DNA of 13,793 nucleotides from GCA-2688105 sp964499445 (GTDB lineage: Bacteria; Chloroflexota; Dehalococcoidia; Dehalococcoidales; GCA-2688105). The DNA lies in assembly GCA_964499445.1 (NCBI GenBank), contig CAZCLE010000027.1:1-13793 (forward strand), written 5' to 3'. A model generated the notes under the pieces. That model saw only the letters and a program-made list of their open reading frames with translations, searched no databases and was not told where the DNA came from. Below, one piece after another: positions 1-6,750 of this stretch (within the stretch, counting starts at the first letter, position 1; the number at the start of each line of letters is the position of its first letter). The translations under genes and the position numbers were made by a program.

Positions 1-1114
1 GCATGATTACGTGGAGGTAGTTGTCCACGCCTACCGGGCGGATAACACCGGGGCTTGACGGGTTGGTGGTCTCCAGGGCTACCTGGGTCTCACCGAGCAC
101 GCTGAGAACATCGGTTAGATACTTACCATTAAAGGCAATCTTGGCTTCTTCGCCCTCAACAATAGCATCAATCTCACCAACGTCGTCGCCTATCTCCTCA
201 GAGCGGGCGGAGATGGTTACCTTGCCCGGGGTTAGCTCCACACCCGGGGCAACGACCAAGCGGACAATGCCGCTGCCGTCACGGGCAAAGATAGCAGCGG
301 TCTTGGTTGCCCTCAAGAATTCGTCAACATTGACTACCACCCGGGTATTGTAGCTCTGGGGAATAAGCTGAGAATATTGGGGGAAGGTGCCCTGGACAAG
401 CTGGGATACCAGTTCAATATTCTTCAGACAGAATAGAACCTGGCTCTTATTGGGATTTACCGTTATCTTAATCGCCTCTTCCTGGTCAGCTATAAGCCGA
501 TTCAGTTCCGCCAGAGTCCGGGCGGGAATAATGACCTCGGTCTTCTGGCTAACCGGAGTGGCAATGGGTAACTTGTATACGGCTAATCTAAAGCCATCGG
601 CTGCGGCCAGTGTCAGTAAGTTACCATCAAACTCGGTATCAACACCGGTGAGCACCGGGCGGGACTCCTCGGTGGCGGCGGCAAATACAACCTGCGTCAT
701 TCCCTGACGAAGGGCTTCTACCTCAACCTCGGTGGTAATGCCCTCGTCGACTTTGGGTATAGGCGGGAAGTCCTTGGCGTCAACCCCGCTGATGCGCGCC
801 TCAAATCGGGCACACTTTAGCTCCAGGGTCTTGGTTCGAGGGGAAAGGTTAATATCAACCCTATCGTTGGGCAGGGAGTTAATAAACTCAATGAGAAGTC
901 GGGCGGGAACAGTAATGGCTCCTTCTTCCTCTACCTTGGCACCAATCCAGCAACTAATCGCCATTTCCAGATTGGTGGCAACAAGTTTAAGTCGGGACTG
1001 GTCGGTGGATAAGAGGACATTATTGGTTATGGGCAGGGTGGTTCTGGTAGCTACCGCCCTCCCCACTATACTAAGTCCCCGATTTAGATTTTCCTGAACG
1101 CATGATAACTTCAT
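1..1114 (-). CDS. dnaN: DNA polymerase III subunit beta (sliding clamp), 3' end cut by window edge
   Basis: This encodes the ring-shaped processivity clamp that tethers the replicative polymerase to DNA. The minus frame is open from the ATG at 1114 to the window edge, giving 371 codons with no stop. Family clamps are about 365-375 residues, so only a few C-terminal codons should be missing; the last visible residues are HVIM, the start of the usual HVIMPM-like tail. The protein starts MKLSCVQENLNRGLSIVGRA and contains the clamp-typical pieces LPITNNVLLS, LAAADGFRLAV and IPARTLAEL. A GGGGGT Shine-Dalgarno element lies just upstream of the ATG. It is the last gene of the minus cluster after moaC, with its own promoter in the end of moaC. 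Identification is from recalled family sequence and is firm. Confidence 0.95.
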   Translation of the reverse strand, partial: MKLSCVQENLNRGLSIVGRAVATRTTLPITNNVLLSTDQSRLKLVATNLEMAISCWIGAKVEEEGAITVPARLLIEFINSLPNDRVDINLSPRTKTLELKCARFEARISGVDAKDFPPIPKVDEGITTEVEVEALRQGMTQVVFAAATEESRPVLTGVDTEFDGNLLTLAAADGFRLAVYKLPIATPVSQKTEVIIPARTLAELNRLIADQEEAIKITVNPNKSQVLFCLKNIELVSQLVQGTFPQYSQLIPQSYNTRVVVNVDEFLRATKTAAIFARDGSGIVRLVVAPGVELTPGKVTISARSEEIGDDVGEIDAIVEGEEAKIAFNGKYLTDVLSVLGETQVALETTNPSSPGVIRPVGVDNYLHVIM

Positions 1115-1150
1115 GGTGCACCCCCAAAGGCATATTACCCGTAGTGGAGT

Positions 1151-1179
1151 AGTATATACCAATAATAAACTTTACTCAA
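1151..1179 (-). promoter_or_regulatory. Putative sigma70-type promoter for dnaN
   Basis: Read on the minus strand, TTGAGT (1179-1174) and TATACT (1156-1151) are separated by 17 nt. The predicted transcript starts near 1144, about 30 nt before the dnaN ATG. The -35 box overlaps the last codons of moaC, so the clamp gene could be transcribed independently of the upstream moa genes. Confidence 0.55.
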
Positions 1180-1648
1180 GAGCAACTACCCCGCTTTTGC
1201 CACCACTTTTTTTAATTAGTCGAATACCCTCTATTCTCAGGCTCTGGTCTATTGTTTTACACATATCGTAGATAGTCAAGGCAGCCACTGCGGTAGCGGT
1301 AAGAGCCTCCATCTCCACCCCCGTCTTCCCCACACTCTTAACCGTAGTGGTAATCTCCACGGTGCTATTTTCTTCATCCAGATTGAACTCAATCTTAATA
1401 TCTCCGATGAGAACCGGGTGGCACAGGGGTATTATACGGGGCGTTTGCTTGGCGGCCATAATGCCGGCTAGATGGGCTGCCGCCAGAACATCCCCTTTTG
1501 GTAACTTACCCGTCGTTAACTGGTCAAGGGTAGCGGCTTGCATCTTGACCATGCCCTTGGCTACTGCCTCACGCTGGGTATCAGGCTTCTCGGTAACATC
1601 CACCATTCGGAGTCGGCTCAAGGCATCGTTACTGGTTAGCTTTTTCAT
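1172..1648 (-). CDS. moaC: Cyclic pyranopterin monophosphate synthase MoaC
   Basis: MoaC converts the 3',8-cyclo-GTP product of MoaA into cyclic pyranopterin monophosphate, the first stable intermediate of molybdenum cofactor synthesis. With the ATG at 1648 the protein is 158 residues, and key positions fall where they do in the E. coli enzyme: K67 region MAAKQTPRIIPLCHP with H77, VEMEAL with E112 and E114, and IYDMCK with D128 and K131. A GTG at 1666 would add six residues, but GGTGAGGAG sits between the two starts at good spacing for the ATG, so 1648 is preferred. The gene follows moaA on the same strand across a repeat-filled gap, and the dnaN promoter lies in its 3' end. All catalytic residues appear intact. 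Confidence 0.96.
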   Translation of the reverse strand: MKKLTSNDALSRLRMVDVTEKPDTQREAVAKGMVKMQAATLDQLTTGKLPKGDVLAAAHLAGIMAAKQTPRIIPLCHPVLIGDIKIEFNLDEENSTVEITTTVKSVGKTGVEMEALTATAVAALTIYDMCKTIDQSLRIEGIRLIKKSGGKSGVVALE

Positions 1649-1722
1649 AATTAACTCCTCACCCACCCATATTCACCGAACGACTGTAGGTCGCACCAAC
1701 TTTATTTCAATCATCTTAAAAC

Positions 1723-1807
1723 CTCACCCCCTGAATCCCCCTCTCCTTCAAAGGAGAGGGGGAACATTGTTTTTGAAGGGGCTTTGCCCCTTCAATCTAC
1801 CCCCTGA
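1723..1807 (+). repeat. Two-hairpin repeat, copy A (between moaA and moaC)
   Basis: Hairpin 1 has perfect 12-nt arms (1737-1748 and 1751-1762) around CA, with CTCCTT/AAGGAG at the core. Hairpin 2 has perfect 10-nt arms (1773-1782 and 1786-1795) around TTT, with GAAGGGGC/GCCCCTTC. An AT-rich linker of about 10 nt joins them, and short C-rich blocks flank the unit. The same layout recurs in this window (copies B-G). It lies in the moaA-moaC gap and would fold in the mRNA, where it might affect 3' stability or readthrough. Its mechanism of spread is unknown; no transposase is encoded here. Confidence 0.85.
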
Positions 1808-1818
1808 TAAACGAACTT

Positions 1819-2805
1819 TTAACCCCCCACTCGAGAAAACGGTCGGTTTTTAGGTGTATAACCCTCAGCCAGGTGGTGGCGCAGTGGCTTATTGGTAACC
1901 GCATCTTCAATCAGTCGTTTTAGCCCGGCGGAAGATATACCGCTACGCAGGGGCAGCTTGAGGTCTATCTCATAGTCAGCCAGTAAACAGGGGCGGAGTT
2001 TACCATCAGCGGTAAGCCGCAGCCGATTGCAATGGAAACAGAAATGCTCACTAACCGGAGTAATAAAGCCGATGGTGCCGCGGGCATGAGGCAAGCGAAA
2101 ATACTTGGCGGGTCCATTACCTACACCGGGCAGGCAGGGCTCTAATTCTCCCAACAGTTCAAGGCGCTTTCTCATATCACTGACCGGGACGAATTGTGAG
2201 TCCATAGTGCTTACTCCAGCCGAGGGCATAAGCTCAATAAAGCGCACATGCCACCCATCATTGATGGTTTTAGTAGCAAAATCCAGGAGTTCATCATCAT
2301 TAATACCCGACATGACCACCATATTAAGCTTAACCGGGTTAAGTCCTACCGACCTGGCGACCTCAATACCGTCTAGCACATCACCGAGGCTATTAGGACG
2401 GCGGGTAATGAACTCAAACTTGTCCTGCTTGAGGGTATCCAGGCTTACATTGACGCGCCGCAGGCCGGCTGATTTTAGCTCGGCGGCATAGCGACTAAGC
2501 AGGACTCCATTTGTGGTCAGCGAAATATCGTCTATGGCGTCTATTTGGGCTAGCATCTGTATTAGTTTAGGTAACCCAGACCTCACCAGCGGCTCGCCGC
2601 CAGTAATTCTTATCTTATTTATCCCCATCTCGGCGGCTGCCTTAGCTACAGTATGGATTTCTTCGTAGGTAAGGATGGCACTGTGGGACATCAAGCAAAT
2701 ACCCTCGGCGGGCAGGCAGTAGATGCAGCGCAGATTGCAGCGGTCAGTTACCGATATCCGCAGATAATTTATCGGACGCTGGAAGGAATCAGAGAGTCCA
2801 GTCAT
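1819..2805 (-). CDS. moaA: GTP 3',8-cyclase MoaA (radical SAM)
   Basis: MoaA is the radical SAM enzyme that rearranges GTP to 3',8-cyclo-GTP at the start of molybdopterin synthesis; MoaC next door takes the product. The protein opens MTGLSDSFQRPINYLRISVT and has the radical SAM cluster C23-X3-C27-X2-C30, then KIRITGGEP for SAM binding. The second [4Fe-4S] site is near the C-terminus, with Cys residues in FCFHCNRLRL and LRPCLL. It ends in the GG tail required for activity in the family. An in-frame ATG at 2829 overlaps the rdgB stop, but AAAGG at 2819-2815 is placed for the ATG at 2805, and the N-terminus then matches homologues. Length 328, normal. The gap to rdgB is 13 nt, so the two are probably co-transcribed. 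Confidence 0.96.
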   Translation of the reverse strand: MTGLSDSFQRPINYLRISVTDRCNLRCIYCLPAEGICLMSHSAILTYEEIHTVAKAAAEMGINKIRITGGEPLVRSGLPKLIQMLAQIDAIDDISLTTNGVLLSRYAAELKSAGLRRVNVSLDTLKQDKFEFITRRPNSLGDVLDGIEVARSVGLNPVKLNMVVMSGINDDELLDFATKTINDGWHVRFIELMPSAGVSTMDSQFVPVSDMRKRLELLGELEPCLPGVGNGPAKYFRLPHARGTIGFITPVSEHFCFHCNRLRLTADGKLRPCLLADYEIDLKLPLRSGISSAGLKRLIEDAVTNKPLRHHLAEGYTPKNRPFSRVGG

Positions 2806-2818
2806 ATATTTTTTCCTT

Positions 2819-3430
2819 TTACCCAGCATATTTACTGCCGGTAAACCTCTCCAGCAGCTGGGGTACTTTTCTGGCTGCCTGCCCCCGGTGACTAACCTGG
2901 TTTTTTATTTCCAGAGGCAGTTCAGCCATCGTCTTATCTAGCTCGGGGAGGTAGAAGATGGGGTCATAGCCAAAGCCCTGCTTACCTCTGGGCTCAAAGG
3001 TGATAAATCCCGGACACTCACCGGAGCAAAACTCTATCTTCCCATCGGGCGCAGCTATAGCAATAACACACCGGAAACGAGCCGACCGCTTGGGCCACGG
3101 CACGCTCTTGAGCCGTGCCAGTAAGTAGTTAACTCTATCCCTATCTGAAGCGTTTTCACCAGCATAGCGAGCCGATAGTCTACCTGGTTCACCACCTAAA
3201 GCATCAACCTCAAGTCCGGAATCGTCAGCCAGAGCTAGTAGCTGGCTCTCGGCAGCTAAAGCTGTTGCCTTTAGTCTGGCATTCTCCTCCAGGCTCTCCC
3301 CCACCTCATTAACTACAGTAGTAATGCCCAGTTCCGCTGGGGCAACTAGCTCACAGGGGAGGTTCTGGAGCAGGCTTCTGTACTCGCGTACCTTGGCTTG
3401 ATTATTTGTTGCCAGGAGGAGCTTGGACAT
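2819..3430 (-). CDS. rdgB: dITP/XTP pyrophosphatase, RdgB/HAM1 family
   Basis: This family hydrolyses non-canonical purine triphosphates (dITP, XTP, ITP) to monophosphates, keeping deaminated bases out of DNA and RNA. The 203-residue protein has the family landmarks in order: LLATNNQAKVREY at the N-terminus, ESLEENARLKA near 46-55, ALADDSGLEVDALGG near 66-80, LSARYAG, GKQGFGYDPIF and the C-terminal SHRGQAARK. Length is normal. The start matches homologues, although AAGGA sits unusually close to the ATG, so initiation may be weak. It lies between fbp and moaA on the same strand. A housekeeping role is expected; linkage to moa genes is probably only co-transcription. Confidence 0.96.
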   Translation of the reverse strand: MSKLLLATNNQAKVREYRSLLQNLPCELVAPAELGITTVVNEVGESLEENARLKATALAAESQLLALADDSGLEVDALGGEPGRLSARYAGENASDRDRVNYLLARLKSVPWPKRSARFRCVIAIAAPDGKIEFCSGECPGFITFEPRGKQGFGYDPIFYLPELDKTMAELPLEIKNQVSHRGQAARKVPQLLERFTGSKYAG

Positions 3431-3505
3431 GTCCTTAACTCTAAAAGGTACTCCTGTTGTATCCTAGCTTTACTTCCGCTGAAAAATGCCGCCTTGCCGC
3501 GGTGT

Positions 3506-4600
3506 TTATAAGTCAGTGAACCTTCCCTCTAGTTTTTTAGCCACTTCAGGCATGGTGGTATATTCCATCTCCTCTAGGGGCAGGCGGTGCGGTTCAAAGG
3601 GACCATGGCGGCGCATCAGGTCAGCCATCTCATTTGCCTGGTGGCGGGCCAGGTTAAATGACTTGTCGGTAAACATATCACGAGGACCTACCAGCATACC
3701 TTCGGCAAGTTGAAAGCCAACCGCCACCACCCGGGGTGGCCCGTCAAATCGGGTCGGCGTGCTATCGGGGATAGATACCGGCATAAGGGGACCCATGTGG
3801 GAACCCCGCATCCACCCCTCCACTAGAATGGGAGAAGCGAATGGTTCCAGCACCTCGCCTACCGCCGGAAACTTCCCCTGGGAGCGAACAATACACACCG
3901 GGTCATCCTTACCCACATATCGGCCGGCAATCAACGCCAGACGCTGGGTAGAGGATACCGCTGCTATCTCCTTGCTTTCCTTATGATAGACTGCCTTTAT
4001 CATGTAGCGTGACGGGGCGCCGATGAACACCAGCATATCATAAATCTCCTCAGGAGCATGGAAGGTTATCTTCTTATGTTCTTTTACATCATGCACCTCG
4101 AAGTCGAAGCCGGCGTGCATATTGGAGGCGATAACCAGCCCGATGGTATTAAATGGGTCAGCAAACATCTTATATAGCGGCATATTCCATGCCCCAGATG
4201 AGGTCTTATCCGCCATAAAGATAATAATGGTCTCAGCCTCACGCTCCTCAAATTCCATTTCAGCTACCCCGGGACCCATCCCCCGGACATTGCCTGAGAA
4301 AGCATCGGCTAGTAAGTCCTGTCCAGCGCCATGAAGCTTTAATTTTTTAGCCACCTGGGTGCAGTCAACAAAGGTATCCCAGGCTAGCTTATGAATTTTT
4401 TCATTGTCTTCGCCGTGTTGGTGAGTCATAATCAGTTGCAGGTCATCACCGCACTTGGTCACATGATAGTCGACCAGTAACCCGTCCTTTTTAGCTCTGG
4501 CCAGGCACTCGCCGGCCTTGGCTAAAACATCTGGGTGAGACTCAGAATGCCCCACATAGCCACCAACATCAGCCTTGATTACGCTTAGGGTGATACTCAT
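3506..4600 (-). CDS. fbp: Fructose-1,6-bisphosphate aldolase/phosphatase (bifunctional, archaeal type)
   Basis: This class V enzyme joins triose phosphates and dephosphorylates the product to fructose 6-phosphate, making gluconeogenesis one-way; it is typical of archaea and deep-branching anaerobic bacteria. The 364-residue protein has metal ligands D11 and H18 in KADVGGYVGH, D52-D53 in CGDDLQLIMTH, and the active-site loop RYVGKDDP with Y228, K231 (Schiff-base lysine), D232 and D233, one position off the Sulfolobus numbering. Both activities should therefore be intact. A strong GGAGGAGGA ribosome binding site precedes the ATG. Immediately upstream lies a cobO remnant with a promoter, so fbp is probably transcribed through that stub. 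It is the first complete gene of the minus cluster. Confidence 0.95.
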   Translation of the reverse strand: MSITLSVIKADVGGYVGHSESHPDVLAKAGECLARAKKDGLLVDYHVTKCGDDLQLIMTHQHGEDNEKIHKLAWDTFVDCTQVAKKLKLHGAGQDLLADAFSGNVRGMGPGVAEMEFEEREAETIIIFMADKTSSGAWNMPLYKMFADPFNTIGLVIASNMHAGFDFEVHDVKEHKKITFHAPEEIYDMLVFIGAPSRYMIKAVYHKESKEIAAVSSTQRLALIAGRYVGKDDPVCIVRSQGKFPAVGEVLEPFASPILVEGWMRGSHMGPLMPVSIPDSTPTRFDGPPRVVAVGFQLAEGMLVGPRDMFTDKSFNLARHQANEMADLMRRHGPFEPHRLPLEEMEYTTMPEVAKKLEGRFTDL

Positions 4601-4621
4601 AAATCTCCTCCTCCGTTTAAG

Positions 4622-4858
4622 CTAATAATCAATCCCTGAGTAAACAATGTATACTCTTCGCCTGTGACCCAGGGCTCGGATTACGGTTCCTAGTGCGGTT
4701 GAGGTCTTGCCCTTACCATTGCCGGTGAAAAGCTGAACCAGACCCTTGGTGAAGGGTTCTGACGACGAAGGGCTAGGTGATGATACCTTCTCTCTCAATA
4801 AAACCCCTAACCAAAAATTGGGGACAGGATAGCCAAAGACTCGACTTATAGCCACCAC
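4622..4858 (-). pseudogene. Truncated corrinoid adenosyltransferase (cobO/btuR-like) N-terminal stub
   Basis: From about 4747 to 4625 the frame reads KGLVQLFTGNGKGKTSTALG and then TVIRALGHRRRVYIVY, which is the P-loop start of ATP:cob(I)alamin adenosyltransferase (family about 170-190 residues). It then runs into SGIDY and a TAG, 21 nt before the fbp start. The remaining 130 or so residues, including the rest of the catalytic core, are absent. The 37 codons before the homologous part are not family-like, and the GTG at 4858 lies upstream of the predicted transcript start, so no credible start remains. The likely history is a deletion joining cobO to the fbp ribosome binding site. A small P-loop peptide cannot be excluded but is unlikely. 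Confidence 0.75.
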
Positions 4859-4887
4859 AGTCTAGCAGTCTGCCCCAGCCATGTCAA
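4859..4887 (-). promoter_or_regulatory. Putative promoter for the cobO stub and fbp
   Basis: On the minus strand TTGACA (4887-4882) and TAGACT (4864-4859) are 17 nt apart. The expected start near 4852 gives a leader of about 250 nt to fbp, holding the decayed cobO sequence. It probably belonged to cobO and was inherited by fbp after the deletion. Confidence 0.65.
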
Positions 4888-4910
4888 GAAACAAGGGGGA
4901 GGAGGGAATA

Positions 4911-4940
4911 TTGTTAACACCGTAATAATAGTGATATGAT
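4911..4940 (+). promoter_or_regulatory. Putative promoter for hisA
   Basis: TTGTTA (4911-4916) and TATGAT (4935-4940) are separated by 18 nt. The transcript would begin near 4947, about 47 nt before the proposed hisA start. It is divergent from the cobO/fbp promoter. Confidence 0.5.
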
Positions 4941-4993
4941 AGATTACCTAATGATACCTTGAAATTGGTAAGCGCGAAGGGAGTAAGACTACA

Positions 4994-5713
4994 ATAGAGA
5001 TAATTCCTGCCATTGACCTTAGATATGGTAAGTGTGTTCGTCTTTATCAGGGTGACTATAACCAGGAAACGATATTCTCTGATGACCCGGTAGAGGTAGC
5101 TCTTGAGTGGCAATCGCTGGGGGCAGCCAGACTGCATATTGTTGACCTGGATGGTGCCGCTGGCGGTGGACTCTATAATCTGGACATTATTAAAGAGATA
5201 GCCAGTTCCCTATTAATTCCTACCCAGCTGGGTGGTGGCATCCGCCGCCTGGAAACGGTAGAGCAGATGCTTAAAGCTGGTATCGAGCGTATTATCCTGG
5301 GCACAGCCGCCGTGGAAGACCCCAAGCTGGTGGAAGAGGCTTGCCGAAGCTATAGCGACCGTATTATTGTTGGTGTCGATGCCAGGGATGGACATATTGC
5401 CATACATGGCTGGCAGCAGCAGACAGAGCTGGAGGTGATAAAATTTGCCCAATCTGTGGCAAGGCTGGGGGTAAGGCGTTTTATCTACACCGATATTAGT
5501 CGTGATGGCACTCTCACCGAGCCAGATTTTACCACTATTTTTGAGCTGGTTAATACCATCAAGTTACCTATCATCGCCGCCGGTGGTATCTCGTCGCTAG
5601 GTCAGCTTAAAGTGTTGAACCAACTCGGTGTAGAGGGGGCTATAGTGGGTAAGGCGCTTTATACCGGGGACATCAAACTGAAACAAGCCATAGCCGCCAT
5701 CAGTCAAATGTAA
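4994..5713 (+). CDS. hisA: HisA, phosphoribosylformimino-AICAR ribonucleotide isomerase, with non-canonical ATA start
   Basis: HisA catalyses the Amadori isomerisation of ProFAR to PRFAR in histidine synthesis. From 4994 the frame encodes 239 residues of a complete HisA barrel: (M)EIIPAIDLRYGKCVRLYQGD, LHIVDLDGA, PTQLGGGIR, VGVDARDGHIAIHGW, FIYTDISRDGT, PIIAAGGIS and GAIVGKALYTG. Catalytic Asp residues fall at D8 and D129. No ATG, GTG or TTG exists between the in-frame stop at 4952 and the homologous start. Family proteins begin MEIIPAIDL, which places initiation at ATA 4994, 10 nt after AAGGGAG (4977-4983). The first NTG is ATG 5267, which would delete the first 91 residues and Asp8. Either ATA is used, or a base is wrong in the assembly. 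hisI lies downstream; hisF is not here. Confidence 0.9.
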   Translation: MEIIPAIDLRYGKCVRLYQGDYNQETIFSDDPVEVALEWQSLGAARLHIVDLDGAAGGGLYNLDIIKEIASSLLIPTQLGGGIRRLETVEQMLKAGIERIILGTAAVEDPKLVEEACRSYSDRIIVGVDARDGHIAIHGWQQQTELEVIKFAQSVARLGVRRFIYTDISRDGTLTEPDFTTIFELVNTIKLPIIAAGGISSLGQLKVLNQLGVEGAIVGKALYTGDIKLKQAIAAISQM

Positions 5714-5738
5714 GAAGATGTTAACTTGTTGGGGGTAG

Positions 5739-5815
5739 ATTGAAGTGCGGAACCCCTTTGGAAGCTATATCTCCCTCTCTTGAAAGGGGAAGGGGATAAA
5801 GGGGGTGGGGTCACC
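5739..5815 (-). repeat. Two-hairpin repeat, copy B (between hisA and hisI), degenerate, reverse orientation
   Basis: This is the inverse of copy A. GGGGGTAGATTGAAG opens it, a decayed hairpin 2 (GGAACCCCTT core) follows, then an AT-rich linker, a decayed hairpin 1 (CTCTCTTGAAAGGGG), and a G-rich flank ending near GGGGTC. Mismatches interrupt both stems, so it is older or less constrained than copies A, C and D. It fills almost the whole 127-nt gap before hisI. Confidence 0.65.
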
Positions 5816-5840
5816 AAATTAAAAACCTAAGGGGGTTAGG

Positions 5841-6167
5841 TTGATAAGCAGTCTAAAGTTTAATGAAAAAGGGCTTATACCGGCTATAGCGCAAGACGCC
5901 GATACCGGTGAGGTGCTGATGCTGGGCTATATGAATGAGGAGGCACTGCGCCGAACTTTATCCAGTGGTGAAGTCTGGTTTTACAGTCGTAGCCGTCAGG
6001 AGCTATGGCACAAAGGAGCCACCTCGGGCAACCGCATCAAGGTGCGCTCGGTATGGAAGGACTGTGATAGCGATACCATTCTGGTTAAGGCACACCCTAC
6101 AGGTCCGGTGTGTCATACCGGCAATAAGACCTGCTTTTTCCAGCAACTAACGAAGCAAGATATATAA
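5841..6167 (+). CDS. hisI: Phosphoribosyl-AMP cyclohydrolase HisI
   Basis: HisI opens the adenine ring of phosphoribosyl-AMP, the third step of histidine synthesis. The 108-residue protein has the single-domain length and carries WHKGATSGN near 56-64, then WKDCDSDTILV with Mg ligands D74, D76 and D78. The zinc cysteines are C75, C91 and C98, in KDCD, PVCHTG and KTCFF. There is no HisE pyrophosphohydrolase domain. The start is TTG at 5841 after GGGGG (5831-5835). The upstream in-frame stop at 5820 leaves no other start before the conserved region. It follows hisA with a repeat in between and is probably the last gene of that transcript. Confidence 0.95.
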   Translation: MISSLKFNEKGLIPAIAQDADTGEVLMLGYMNEEALRRTLSSGEVWFYSRSRQELWHKGATSGNRIKVRSVWKDCDSDTILVKAHPTGPVCHTGNKTCFFQQLTKQDI

Positions 6168-6199
6168 AAGAAGATGAGTATATCTTGGACACAGGTAAC

Positions 6200-6228
6200 T
6201 TGCAATAATGGAACATATGTGCTAAAAT
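6200..6228 (+). promoter_or_regulatory. Putative distal promoter of the Panacea module
   Basis: TTGCAA (6200-6205) and TAAAAT (6223-6228) are separated by 17 nt. An 8-nt palindrome, ACATATGT (6213-6220), sits in the spacer and could be a regulator site. Its -10 context, GCTAAAAT, resembles that of the proximal promoter. Confidence 0.45.
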
Positions 6229-6242
6229 GTATAGCGTGGGTG

Positions 6243-6270
6243 TTGACAAAGGCGGATATAGTGTTAAAAT
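6243..6270 (+). promoter_or_regulatory. Putative proximal promoter of the Panacea module
   Basis: A consensus TTGACA (6243-6248) and TAAAAT (6265-6270) are separated by 16 nt. The transcript would start near 6277, about 24 nt before the antitoxin ATG and upstream of the AGAGGGGG ribosome binding site. It is one of the strongest promoter matches in the window, which fits a toxin-antitoxin operon with its own expression. Confidence 0.6.
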
Positions 6271-6300
6271 TATGGTAGGAGTTTAACAGAGGGGGTAGAT

Positions 6301-6750
6301 ATGGCAAATGTATTTGATGTTGCTAAATATATATTAGAGAAACAAGGTCCTATGACCACAATGAAGTTACAAAAGCTCGTTTATTATAGCCAAGCATGGT
6401 CTGTTGTTTGGGATGAAAAGCCTATGTTTGCAGAAAAGATTGAGGCTTGGGCAAGTGGCCCTGTTGTGCGTGAACTATATGATGAGCACAAGGGGATGTT
6501 CCAGATTTCTGGTTTGGAGAAGGGAAATACAGACAATTTAAAACTAGAAGAAAAAGAGACTATAGATGCTGTATTGCAGGCTTATGGCGATAAGCCTGCT
6601 CAATGGATTAGTGACTTAACACATATGGAAAAACCTTGGAATGAAGCCCGTGAAGGAATTCCTATTGGTCAGAACTGCGAAAATGAAATAACTTTAGCCT
6701 CTATGTCCGAATATTATAGCTCTTTGTCACCCGATTGCGAGCCAGTCTAA
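6301..6750 (+). CDS. Panacea-domain (DUF4065, SocA/GepA-like) putative antitoxin
   Basis: The Panacea domain is known as a promiscuous antitoxin fold that neutralises unrelated toxins, and as the SocA proteolytic-adaptor antitoxin. The 149-residue protein starts MANVFDVAKYILEKQGPMTT and has the signature MKLQKLVYYSQAW at 21-33, then IEAWASGPVVRELYDEHKG (about 47-65), then a C-terminal helical region LTHMEKPWNEAREG. That is the whole domain with little else. AGAGGGGG precedes the ATG at about 5 nt. Its TAA overlaps the ATG of the next gene by one base, so the two are translationally coupled in antitoxin-first order. The genes look A+T-richer than their neighbours, which suggests transfer. The antitoxin role is inferred from domain and layout. 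Confidence 0.85.
   Translation: MANVFDVAKYILEKQGPMTTMKLQKLVYYSQAWSVVWDEKPMFAEKIEAWASGPVVRELYDEHKGMFQISGLEKGNTDNLKLEEKETIDAVLQAYGDKPAQWISDLTHMEKPWNEAREGIPIGQNCENEITLASMSEYYSSLSPDCEPV

Noticed and set aside
21..1097. Three open plus-strand frames of 106-121 codons opposite dnaN
   Set aside because: They lie entirely antisense to dnaN, have no family resemblance and no ribosome binding sites; they are shadows of its codon bias.
3482..3503. Possible terminator after fbp (CCGC/GCGG with five T on the minus strand)
   Set aside because: The stem is only 4 bp and does not extend; rdgB follows on the same strand at 75 nt, so readthrough seems as likely.
4862..5137. 91-codon minus-strand frame between the cobO stub and hisA
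   Set aside because: It overlaps the start of hisA antisense, matches nothing recognisable and crosses the divergent promoter region.
5267..5713. hisA starting at ATG 5267
   Set aside because: It would lose 91 residues of conserved barrel, including the catalytic Asp8, all of which are encoded intact upstream.
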